Positions 1-5,120 of a stretch of 6,567 nucleotides of DNA are shown in pieces. The stretch's first letter is position 1. Each line of letters begins with the position of its first letter. The position numbers were made by a program, and so were the translations under genes. This stretch comes from Psychrobacter sp. (GTDB taxonomy: Bacteria; Pseudomonadota; Gammaproteobacteria; Pseudomonadales; Moraxellaceae), in the NCBI GenBank assembly GCA_029256865.1, contig JARIEH010000002.1, forward strand, positions 1 to 6,567. Direction: 5' to 3'. The notes beneath the pieces were generated by a model, which was not told the DNA's origin, made no database searches, and was given only the letters and a program-made list of their open reading frames with translations.

Positions 1-105
1 TACGATGAGTAAAGTCTCAGCCCTAATCTCCCAATCTAAGCTATAATCACTCCAAGTAAGACATGCCATAACAAACAATACGGCTGACAATAGGGTAAGA
101 ATCAT
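1..105 (-). CDS. Possible partial small membrane protein, running off the left edge
   Basis: The complementary strand is open from an ATG at 105-103 to the window edge. It encodes a strongly hydrophobic stretch starting MILTLLSAVLFVMACLTW, followed by a polar segment with YSLDWEIRAE and then TLLIV. This looks like a first transmembrane helix, a short loop and the start of a second helix. The frame extends upstream to another ATG at 132-130, just after a stop, and a third ATG lies at 69-67. None of the three has a clear Shine-Dalgarno sequence. The ATG at 105 shares the tetramer CATG (103-106) with the start of the + strand gene at 104, which would make two head-to-head genes overlapping at their starts; that is unusual and counts against it. 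I do not recognise a family. It could be a chance open frame of about 35-44 codons. Confidence 0.25.
   Translation of the reverse strand, partial: MILTLLSAVLFVMACLTWSDYSLDWEIRAETLLIV
42..47 (+). promoter_or_regulatory. Candidate -10 box for the TPR-like protein gene
   Basis: A perfect TATAAT lies 56 bp before the ATG at 104. No convincing -35 hexamer is found 16-18 bp upstream and there is no TGn extension, so this rests on the -10 match alone. If used, transcription would begin near 54 and leave a leader of about 50 nt. Confidence 0.25.
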
Positions 106-526
106 GATTAATACCAAAATATATAAATCCATTTATGTGTTAGCAGAGCAGCTACTAGAAGCGGACAGCAAAAAAGACCAACAGGCGTTTGATGCGCTTT
201 ATGCACAGCTAAAAGATTTGTGTATTGAAAATGAAAAGAGTGAGAAAGATCATCCTGAGCAATGGGAGACGCTGGCTGATTTCACCGAGGATTTAGAAGA
301 AGCATTGGTTATTTATGAGAAGGCACTGGGCAAAGCCACTGCAATTAACTCTAAAGATCATATGGCATCGATTGCTTTTTCTATGGCTGAATTGCAAAAT
401 GAGTTGGGTCAAAAGGACGCTGCGATCAAAAGTCTTCAAAATGCTAAAATCAGTGCCAATAAAATTGAAGACAGAGAGTTCAAAGTTGAGATAGATCAGC
501 TGCTTGCCAAACTACTAGCAGAATAA
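104..526 (+). CDS. TPR-like helical protein of unknown function
   Basis: A 140-residue soluble, acidic, almost entirely helical protein with no signal peptide or membrane segment. The N-terminal part (about residues 5-45) looks like one long helical pair. Residues about 57-85, with LADFTEDLEEALVIYEKAL, and about 88-122, with AELQNELGQKDAAIKSLQNA, have the small/large residue spacing of tetratricopeptide repeats, and the last 15 residues form a capping helix. TPR proteins are usually protein-binding scaffolds, but nothing here names a partner, and I cannot assign a function. The start is supported by AGGG at 92-95, eight bases before the ATG. The gene appears to stand alone: the next + strand gene begins 231 bp downstream, and no terminator hairpin follows its stop. 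Confidence 0.8.
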   Translation: MINTKIYKSIYVLAEQLLEADSKKDQQAFDALYAQLKDLCIENEKSEKDHPEQWETLADFTEDLEEALVIYEKALGKATAINSKDHMASIAFSMAELQNELGQKDAAIKSLQNAKISANKIEDREFKVEIDQLLAKLLAE

Positions 527-757
527 AAAATGCTGGCAGAAGAAATCTAAGAGGCTGTCAACTGACTATAAGACACCAGAATTGAATTAAATCGGCTATA
601 CTTTGGCCAATCTACTTGTATTTTGTGCTGAAATTGTCCAAAATGTTGCTACGAAATCGTGTTAACGGGTTCGTTTCAAATTTTCCTCCATACAATACTT
701 GTACTCTGGTAATGTATTGAGGGCTAATGTTAATAGGGAAGTTACTAGGAAAATAGT
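527..757 (+). other. 231-bp intergenic leader before the CoA-transferase gene
   Basis: No convincing gene, RNA or terminator is seen here. Visible elements are the 8-bp palindrome TTGGCCAA (603-610), a possible -10 TATACT (597-602), a possible -10 TACAAT (691-696), the short inverted repeat TACAA-TAC-TTGTA (691-703), and CAATAC/GTATTG arms at 693-698 and 714-719. Neither -10 has a good -35 partner. The octamer TACTTGTA occurs at 613-620 and 696-703. The ribosome binding site for the next gene is AGGA at 747-750. The segment is long enough for a structured 5' leader or a dispersed intergenic repeat, but the sequence alone does not show either. Confidence 0.4.
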
Positions 758-2284
758 ATGAATTCAACTAACCATGAAGCGCGCGTTCAACACGAAGGTT
801 TGCGTGAAAAGATCATGTCTGCTGAGCAAGCAGCTTCATTTGTACAAAATGGTATGAACCTTGGTATCGCAGGATTTACAGGGGCAGGCTATCCAAAGTT
901 TGTACCAACCGCTATCGCTAACCGTGCCAAAGAAGCTCATGCCCGCGGTGAAGAGTTTGGTATCGGTATGCTTACAGGGGCGTCAACTGCTCACGACTGT
1001 GATGGTGTATTGGCAGAAGCCAACTGTGTGAATTTCCGCGCCCCTTTCCAATCTGATCCAGCCATGCGTAACCACATCAACGCGGGTAATACTCACTACG
1101 TTGATATGCACTTATCACACTTTGAGCAGCAAGTTCGCTTTGGCTTCTACGGTGATATGGACATCGCCTTGATTGAAGCGACTGCCATCACTCCAGACGG
1201 TAAGATCATTCCTTCAATGGGTATTGGTACCAACAACCAGTGGCTCAAAACGGCCAAAAAAGTCATTATTGAAATCAATGCGCGTCAAAGCATGATGTTA
1301 GAGGGTATGCATGATATCCCTGCAGACATTGGTGAGCCACCGCACCGTCAGCCAATTCCTATCATCAAACCCGATGATCGCATCGGTACACCGTACCTAG
1401 AGTGTGACCTTGATAAGATTATCGGTATCGTGATGACCGATGCGCCGGATCGTAATAGTAAATTTGCAGATCCAGACGACAAATCAAAGACCATTGCTTC
1501 ACAGATCATTGAGTTTTTAGATCATGAAGTAAAACAAGGTCGCCTACCAAAGAATCTACTACCGCTACAGTCCGGTGTGGGCAACGTGGCAAACGCGGTG
1601 TTGATGGGTCTACAAGACAGCCCGTTTGATGACTTGATGGGTTACACCGAAGTACTGCAAGATGGTATGCTTGATCTTGTACTGAGCGGTAAGATGAAGT
1701 CAGCTTCGGCCACGGCATTGTCGTTTAGCCCAGATGCGCTACAGCGTTTTAATGATAATATTGAGTTTTTGAGTGATAAGCTTATCTTGCGTCCGCAAGA
1801 GTTCACCAACCATCCAGAGGTGATCCGTCGTCTTGGCATTATCGCGATGAATGCGATGATCGAAGCGGATATTTATGGTAACGTTAACTCAACGCACATC
1901 ATGGGCACCAAGATGATGAACGGTATCGGTGGCTCGGGTGACTTTACTCGTAACTCACACTTCTCGTTCTTTGTCAGTCCCTCAACCGCCAAAGATGGTG
2001 CTATCTCTGCCATTGTACCTATGGTATCGCACCATGACCACACTGAGCATGATGTGATGTTTGTCGTCACTGAGCAAGGCTTTGCTGATCTACGGGGTAA
2101 GTCACCACGTCAACGTGCCAAGCTCATCATCGATAACTGCTCGCATCCAGACTATCGTCCAATGCTGCAAGACTACTATGATCGGGCTGCTAAGACGGGT
2201 GGTCTACAAACACCGCATATTTTGAATGAAGCTCTGTCATGGCATCAGCGTTTTGTCGAAACGGGTGATATGCGTATTAAGTAA
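758..2284 (+). CDS. Succinyl-CoA:acetate-type CoA-transferase (acetyl-CoA hydrolase/transferase family)
   Basis: A 508-residue cytoplasmic enzyme, full length for the family (AarC of Acetobacter is about 505 residues; E. coli ScpC about 492). The N-terminal half is the first CoA-transferase domain, with GIAGFTGAGYPK near residues 36-47. The C-terminal half carries YTEVLQDGMLDL around 296-307, and its Glu298 matches the glutamate that forms the covalent glutamyl-CoA thioester in AarC. A glycine-rich GIGGSGDF follows at 389-396, a CoA/oxyanion-site motif in this family. Expected reaction: exchange of CoA between succinyl-CoA and acetate, either as acetate activation or as a bypass of succinyl-CoA synthetase. 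Propionyl-CoA:succinate transfer, as in ScpC, or other acyl-CoA substrates cannot be excluded from sequence. AGGA (747-750) lies seven bases before the ATG. Codon choice (GGT, ATC, CGT-rich) suggests high expression. The gene is monocistronic, with a strong terminator 44 bp after the stop. Confidence 0.93.
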   Translation: MNSTNHEARVQHEGLREKIMSAEQAASFVQNGMNLGIAGFTGAGYPKFVPTAIANRAKEAHARGEEFGIGMLTGASTAHDCDGVLAEANCVNFRAPFQSDPAMRNHINAGNTHYVDMHLSHFEQQVRFGFYGDMDIALIEATAITPDGKIIPSMGIGTNNQWLKTAKKVIIEINARQSMMLEGMHDIPADIGEPPHRQPIPIIKPDDRIGTPYLECDLDKIIGIVMTDAPDRNSKFADPDDKSKTIASQIIEFLDHEVKQGRLPKNLLPLQSGVGNVANAVLMGLQDSPFDDLMGYTEVLQDGMLDLVLSGKMKSASATALSFSPDALQRFNDNIEFLSDKLILRPQEFTNHPEVIRRLGIIAMNAMIEADIYGNVNSTHIMGTKMMNGIGGSGDFTRNSHFSFFVSPSTAKDGAISAIVPMVSHHDHTEHDVMFVVTEQGFADLRGKSPRQRAKLIIDNCSHPDYRPMLQDYYDRAAKTGGLQTPHILNEALSWHQRFVETGDMRIK

Positions 2285-2328
2285 GCGTCTCACTTTTGCT
2301 TATCGCTAAATCGTGACATAAAATAAAG

Positions 2329-2360
2329 GCCCCTTATCTTGATGAGATAAGGGGCTTTTT
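2329..2360 (+). terminator. Strong intrinsic terminator of the CoA-transferase gene
   Basis: A perfect 11-bp stem, GCCCCTTATCT (2329-2339) with AGATAAGGGGC (2345-2355), closes a 5-nt loop TGATG and is followed directly by TTTTT. The A-rich run before the stem (2318-2327) would give a T-rich tail on the other strand, so it may also stop transcription arriving from the right. Confidence 0.93.
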
Positions 2361-2395
2361 AGTAGATGCTTAACGGTATTTTAACTGAGCGTAAA

Positions 2396-2419
2396 TTTTG
2401 TAGAACGCTCTCTACAAAA
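2396..2419. repeat. Perfect 9-bp inverted repeat between two terminators
   Basis: TTTTGTAGA (2396-2404) and TCTACAAAA (2411-2419) are exact reverse complements around a 6-nt spacer ACGCTC. The stem is AT-rich with only two G-C pairs and no T-run follows on either strand, so it is not a good intrinsic terminator. It could be a protein-binding palindrome or the remains of a decayed hairpin. It lies in the 206-bp gap between convergent genes. Confidence 0.55.
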
Positions 2420-2430
2420 CTAAATCATAT

Positions 2431-2460
2431 AATAAAAAAAGCACCTAATGAGGTGCTTTT
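2431..2460 (-). terminator. Intrinsic terminator of the lipoprotein gene (possibly bidirectional)
   Basis: Read on the - strand, AAAAGCACCT and AGGTGCTTTT form a stem (six G-C/A-T core pairs plus four A-T pairs) around a 4-nt loop CATT, followed by a long T-rich tail (2440 down to 2431). It lies 31-60 bp after the stop of the - strand lipoprotein gene. The + strand copy ends in four T, so weaker activity in that direction is possible. Confidence 0.85.
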
Positions 2461-2490
2461 GAGCTGAATTAAAGCGAATGAAAAACTTTA

Positions 2491-3450
2491 TTACCTATCT
2501 TTGTCATAGTTTGCTGTGATTTGCTTTTCAAAGAAGTTAGCAGCTGTATTATTGAGCTGATAACATTCAACTAGCTCTGTCTTTGGGTCGGTATGCAAAA
2601 ACTCTTTAACCCCTTGTTGTAAATAATCTGCTTCATAAACTAAACCATTGAACTCAACTGCTGCAACGATTTCACCAGAGTTTTCATTAAATCTAATGGC
2701 TGACAGAGAGTTATTTTGACCTACCTTTTCTTCAATGACGTTATTTACTTCATATCCTAAACGTCTTTTATACTGAAGCCATTCTTCTATAGTTATTCTG
2801 TTGTTTGCGGAGGTATCAGAGAAGCTATAGTAAGACTGTTGAGCAGTCTCTTGCAAAACGTAACACTTAGAACCTTGCGGGAAAGTAAGAGTGTCGGGAA
2901 AATAATTAAAGTAGTTTAAATCTGTATAAATACCAACTGGATTCTCATTGTCGATTTTTCCAACTCCACTAAGATCATAAGTCAAAATATCGTAAGTTGA
3001 GTTTATGACAGCATTATCTTTTTGAATTTTTAACTCAAAAGTATCATTATCGATAAAGTCAATTTTGTAATATTTGCTGTCGAAATTTTCGGTCACACCA
3101 ATGAAAAAATTATTACCAGCATAGTAACTTAAACCATTGTCGTCATTTTCGATACTATTTTGATAAGCAGTAGATGAGCTACCTACAACAGTTGATATTT
3201 CTTCTCTTGAACTATTTTTTGTACGGGTATGTTTTATTTTGCCCCAAGCGGTCTTATAATCATCATCAACATCAGTGAAGGCATAATATTCTGTATATTT
3301 AAACTCATTATTGATAATAGGACCGATATCACTGCCGTTACTAACAAAACTATCTGAGTCATCGTCGCTTCCACAACCAGTAACTATCAAAGTGCTCGCT
3401 AATACTATTCCAGCATATAAGTTTTTTCTTAGTTGCATCATGTTACCCAT
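2491..3450 (-). CDS. Putative outer-membrane lipoprotein of unknown function
   Basis: A 319-residue protein with a lipoprotein signal: Arg8 and Lys9, a hydrophobic core at about 11-23, and the lipobox VTGC with Cys26 as the lipidated residue. Gly rather than Asp follows the cysteine, which by the Lol rule predicts the outer membrane. After the cysteine comes an acidic low-complexity linker, GSDDDSDS. The rest is polar and rich in Asp, Asn, Tyr and Ser, and probably mostly beta. Two further cysteines (196 in GSKCYVLQ and 296 in VECYQLNN) sit in similar contexts and could form a disulfide in the periplasm. I recognise no domain. Start choice is unsure: M1, M4 and M5 are all possible, none has a clear ribosome site, and a start at M4 or M5 would give a more typical signal peptide. 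The gene is visibly more AT-rich, with more TTA and ATA codons, than its neighbours, so it may be a transferred or fast-evolving accessory gene. Confidence 0.75.
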   Translation of the reverse strand: MGNMMQLRKNLYAGIVLASTLIVTGCGSDDDSDSFVSNGSDIGPIINNEFKYTEYYAFTDVDDDYKTAWGKIKHTRTKNSSREEISTVVGSSSTAYQNSIENDDNGLSYYAGNNFFIGVTENFDSKYYKIDFIDNDTFELKIQKDNAVINSTYDILTYDLSGVGKIDNENPVGIYTDLNYFNYFPDTLTFPQGSKCYVLQETAQQSYYSFSDTSANNRITIEEWLQYKRRLGYEVNNVIEEKVGQNNSLSAIRFNENSGEIVAAVEFNGLVYEADYLQQGVKEFLHTDPKTELVECYQLNNTAANFFEKQITANYDKDR

Positions 3451-3474
3451 TGTTATAATTTAGTAAGAGAAAGA

Positions 3475-3503
3475 ATCATATATAAACTTATTTCTAAATG
3501 CAA
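3475..3503 (-). promoter_or_regulatory. Candidate sigma-70 promoter of the lipoprotein gene
   Basis: On the - strand, TTGCAT (3503-3498) and TATGAT (3480-3475) are separated by exactly 17 bp. The -10 matches 5 of 6 consensus bases and the -35 matches only the TTG. Transcription would start near 3468, about 18 nt before the ATG at 3450, giving a very short leader that fits the lack of a clear ribosome binding site. Confidence 0.4.
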
Positions 3504-3613
3504 AACAATAACTTTATTTCTCTACAGATATAATTTTTTGTTTTGGTTGGATAGGTCCATAATGGTGATTGTAAAGCATCCGCTATTTATAAATACTTCA
3601 CCAAGCCCCATAT

Positions 3614-3665
3614 AAAAGAGAACCATTTAAAAGCCAATTATTTAAAAGAAATAAAAGACAACCAT
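3614..3665 (+). repeat. Imperfect duplication in front of arfB
   Basis: AAAAGAGAACCAT (3614-3626) recurs as AAAAGACAACCAT (3653-3665), 12 of 13 bases identical; the second copy contains the purine-rich stretch and start codon region of arfB. Between them ATTTAAAAG occurs twice, at 3625-3633 and 3640-3648. The first copy has no start codon, since ATT replaces ATG. This may be a small tandem duplication of the translation initiation region. Confidence 0.5.
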
Positions 3666-4077
3666 GATTTTTATAAGTAACAGCATTAGCCTAAGCGATA
3701 GTGAGATAGAAATCAGCGCCATCCGCGCGCAAGGGGCAGGCGGACAACATGTCAATAAAGTCTCCTCTGCCATTCATCTGCGTTTCGATATCAACGCCTC
3801 AAGTCTGAGCGAGGTACAAAAGCAGCGTTTATTAGACAGTAAGGACAGTCGTATCACTAAAGACGGAATCTTTGTGCTAAAGGCTCAGCAACACCGTACC
3901 CAAGAGCGTAATAAGATTGACGCTCTTGAACGTCTTAAAGCTTTTATTCTGCAATCTACCCAAGTCGCCAAAACTCGCAGACCGACCAAGCCTAGCAGAA
4001 GTGCTAAGCGCAAACGTGTCGATCAAAAAACACAGCGCGGCAAGACCAAAGCCTTACGTGGCAAAGTGGATTTTTAA
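3664..4077 (+). CDS. arfB: Alternative ribosome-rescue factor B (peptidyl-tRNA hydrolase ArfB/YaeJ)
   Basis: A 137-residue protein, close to the 140 residues of E. coli ArfB and colinear from the first residue. The catalytic domain holds RAQGAGGQHVNK at 21-32; the GGQ at 26-28 is the release-factor motif that enters the peptidyl-transferase centre and hydrolyses peptidyl-tRNA. The next block, SSAIHLRFDI, is also typical. Residues about 101-137 form the Lys/Arg-rich tail, with RRPTKPSR and ALRGKV, which in this family lies in the empty mRNA channel and senses ribosomes stalled without a stop codon. There is no codon-recognition domain, so it is not RF1 or RF2. An in-frame stop at 3652-3654 makes the ATG at 3664 the only reasonable start. 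The ribosome site is weak (AAAAGA at 3653-3658). The gene converges with the next one, with 25 bp between stops and no obvious shared terminator. Confidence 0.95.
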   Translation: MIFISNSISLSDSEIEISAIRAQGAGGQHVNKVSSAIHLRFDINASSLSEVQKQRLLDSKDSRITKDGIFVLKAQQHRTQERNKIDALERLKAFILQSTQVAKTRRPTKPSRSAKRKRVDQKTQRGKTKALRGKVDF

Positions 4078-4102
4078 GGCATGTGTGTGTGTCAAACAAA
4101 CT

Positions 4103-4918
4103 CTAACGCCCCGTCCATACTGGATGACGCTTTTCGATAAAGGCGTCAATGCCTTCGGTGACATCGTCTGCCATCATGTTGCAGGTCATTACTTTCCCAG
4201 CATAGTCATAAGCATCGGCTAAATCCATGTCTAACTGTTTGTAGAACATATCTTTGCCTGTGGCGGTCGCAACCGAGGACTTGGCGGTGATGGCATCGAT
4301 CAAAGATTTTAGCGTTGACTCTAATTCATCCGCTGGTGCAACACGATTAATCAGCCCTTGTCTTAGAGCAGTATGCGCATCGATGAACTCACCCGTGATC
4401 AGCATCTCAAAAGCTTGCTTGCGAGATAGGTTGCGGCTGACTGCGACAGCAGGCGTCGAACAAAATAGTCCAACGTTTATCCCAGATGTCGCAAACTTAG
4501 AGTCATCAGAGGCCACTGCTAAATCGCACGCTGCGACCAATTGGCAGCCAGCAGCGGTAGCGATACCCTGTACTTTGGCAATCACGACTTGCGGCATTTG
4601 ATTGAGCGTCAGCATCATTTGGCTACATTGCTTGAATAATGCACTGTGAAAAGCTTCGTCTGAGTGTGCGCGCATCTCTTTGAGGTTATGTCCTGCACAA
4701 AACGCCTTGCCATTCGCCGCAATCACGACCACGCGAATACTGCTGTCTTGAGCGATGTCGTCAAGCTCTGCTTGCATGGCGGATAATAATTCAACGGACA
4801 AAGCATTGAACTGTTTGGGACGATTTAAAGTGAGGGTAACGACTCCACTGGAATCTTTACTGTCTTCTCTGAGAACCAACGGTTCGTTGTTGTCTATGGT
4901 AGGACTAGATTGTGTCAT
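4103..4918 (-). CDS. Crotonase-fold protein of the ECHDC3 type (enoyl-CoA hydratase/isomerase family)
   Basis: A 271-residue member of the enoyl-CoA hydratase superfamily, of usual length. FCAGHNLKEM (73-82) is the first CoA/oxyanion-hole loop and AAGCQLVAACD (122-132) the second. GLFCSTPAVAVSR (150-162), FYKQL (225-229) and the ending RHPVW closely resemble human ECHDC3 as I recall it. The two glutamates that do hydration in classical crotonase are absent: the first site is Gln126 (GCQL where GCEL is usual) and the second is Gly146 (FATSGI where the classical form has FGQPEI). CoA-thioester binding is therefore likely, but classical hydration is doubtful, and the true reaction is unknown. 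AAGGA (4932-4928) sits nine bases before the ATG, so the start is well supported. It lies 127 bp downstream of a small - strand frame following glycerate kinase, and probably has its own promoter. Confidence 0.88.
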   Translation of the reverse strand: MTQSSPTIDNNEPLVLREDSKDSSGVVTLTLNRPKQFNALSVELLSAMQAELDDIAQDSSIRVVVIAANGKAFCAGHNLKEMRAHSDEAFHSALFKQCSQMMLTLNQMPQVVIAKVQGIATAAGCQLVAACDLAVASDDSKFATSGINVGLFCSTPAVAVSRNLSRKQAFEMLITGEFIDAHTALRQGLINRVAPADELESTLKSLIDAITAKSSVATATGKDMFYKQLDMDLADAYDYAGKVMTCNMMADDVTEGIDAFIEKRHPVWTGR

Positions 4919-4953
4919 TGTTTATCATCCTTGATGGTGAGTGTTTAAGTTTA

Positions 4954-4991
4954 TTTACAGGATTTTGTGAGTAAAAAATGTTTTACAGGAT
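4954..4991. repeat. Direct repeat of TTTACAGGAT upstream of the crotonase gene
   Basis: Two exact copies of the decamer, at 4954-4963 and 4982-4991, have their starts 28 bp apart. They lie 36 and 64 bp upstream of the crotonase-fold gene start, where a promoter would be expected. Copies nearly three helical turns apart could be paired operator or activator sites, but no known regulator motif is recognised and no good promoter is visible around them. Confidence 0.6.
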
Positions 4992-5002
4992 ATTTACCTA
5001 GG

Positions 5003-5026
5003 GGCTATCCGTAATTTTGAATAGCC
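5003..5026 (-). terminator. Stem-loop after the glycerate kinase unit (weak terminator candidate)
   Basis: Read on the - strand, GGCTATTC and GGATAGCC pair over 8 bp (one T-G wobble) around an 8-nt loop AAAATTAC. On the + strand the wobble becomes a C-A mismatch, so the structure favours - strand RNA. No T-run follows; the next bases are CCTAGG. It may stabilise the 3' end or terminate weakly. It lies 19 bp beyond the stop of the small frame at 5046-5111. Confidence 0.45.
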
Positions 5027-5045
5027 ATTCAAATCATAGCATAGC

Positions 5046-5111
5046 TTATAAGTTATACAATAATGCACCTTGTTTTTGAGCTTGGTTAATATGGTGATCC
5101 AAGTTATCCAT
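5046..5111 (-). CDS. Possible 21-residue peptide, translationally coupled to glycerate kinase
   Basis: An ATG begins on the last base of the glycerate kinase stop codon (TAATG overlap) and is followed by 20 sense codons and TAA. The peptide begins MDNLDHHINQAQKQG and ends ALLYNL: polar, Gln/Asn/His-rich, with a hydrophobic end and no membrane helix. The TAATG arrangement is typical of coupled cistrons, where a terminating ribosome restarts without a strong ribosome site; only a weak GGGCAG lies upstream. It could be a small protein, the first codons of a truncated following gene, or a chance frame. I recognise no family. Confidence 0.35.
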   Translation of the reverse strand: MDNLDHHINQAQKQGALLYNL

Positions 5112-5120
5112 TATAATGGA
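5107..5120. repeat. 14-bp perfect palindrome over the stop of glycerate kinase
   Basis: TCCATTATAATGGA is its own reverse complement. It covers the last three sense codons and stop of glycerate kinase and the ATG of the small frame. With no loop it is more likely a DNA-level site or chance than an RNA hairpin. As a result, both strands carry an ATG and a TATAAT-like core here. Confidence 0.5.

Noticed and set aside
512..548. Near-repeat of CTAGCAGAA / CTGGCAGAA at the end of the TPR-like gene
   Set aside because: Only nine bases with one mismatch; it gives a six-codon frame after the stop, with no sign of function.
551..570. GAGGCTGTC resembling the end of some insertion sequences
   Set aside because: No matching inverted end, transposase or target duplication is visible in the window.
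643..720. A 25-codon + strand frame in the leader before the CoA-transferase gene
   Set aside because: No ribosome binding site, unremarkable composition and no stop-start link to the following gene; most likely chance.
1506..2070. Three - strand frames of 65-70 codons inside the CoA-transferase gene
   Set aside because: They lie wholly antisense to a well-identified, codon-biased gene; their peptides have no recognisable features.
3433..3615. A 60-codon + strand frame beginning within the lipoprotein gene
   Set aside because: It overlaps the start of the - strand gene and crosses its candidate promoter; it has no ribosome site, and its Lys/Phe/Ile-rich peptide is what AT-rich intergenic DNA gives.
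4082..4092. Short TG dinucleotide run between the convergent stops
   Set aside because: Only about five units; too short to count as a phase-variable repeat, and it is outside both genes.
4125..4148. Inverted repeat TGACGCTTT / AAGGCGTCA as a terminator for arfB
   Set aside because: It lies inside the crotonase coding sequence, has a wobble pair on this strand, and no T-run follows.
3917..4222. A 101-codon + strand frame overlapping arfB and the crotonase gene
   Set aside because: It is out of frame with arfB and antisense to the end of the crotonase gene, both clearly real.
4254..4601. A 115-codon + strand frame antisense to the crotonase gene
   Set aside because: Shadow of a well-supported gene on the other strand; Ala/Ser/Thr-rich peptide with no motif.
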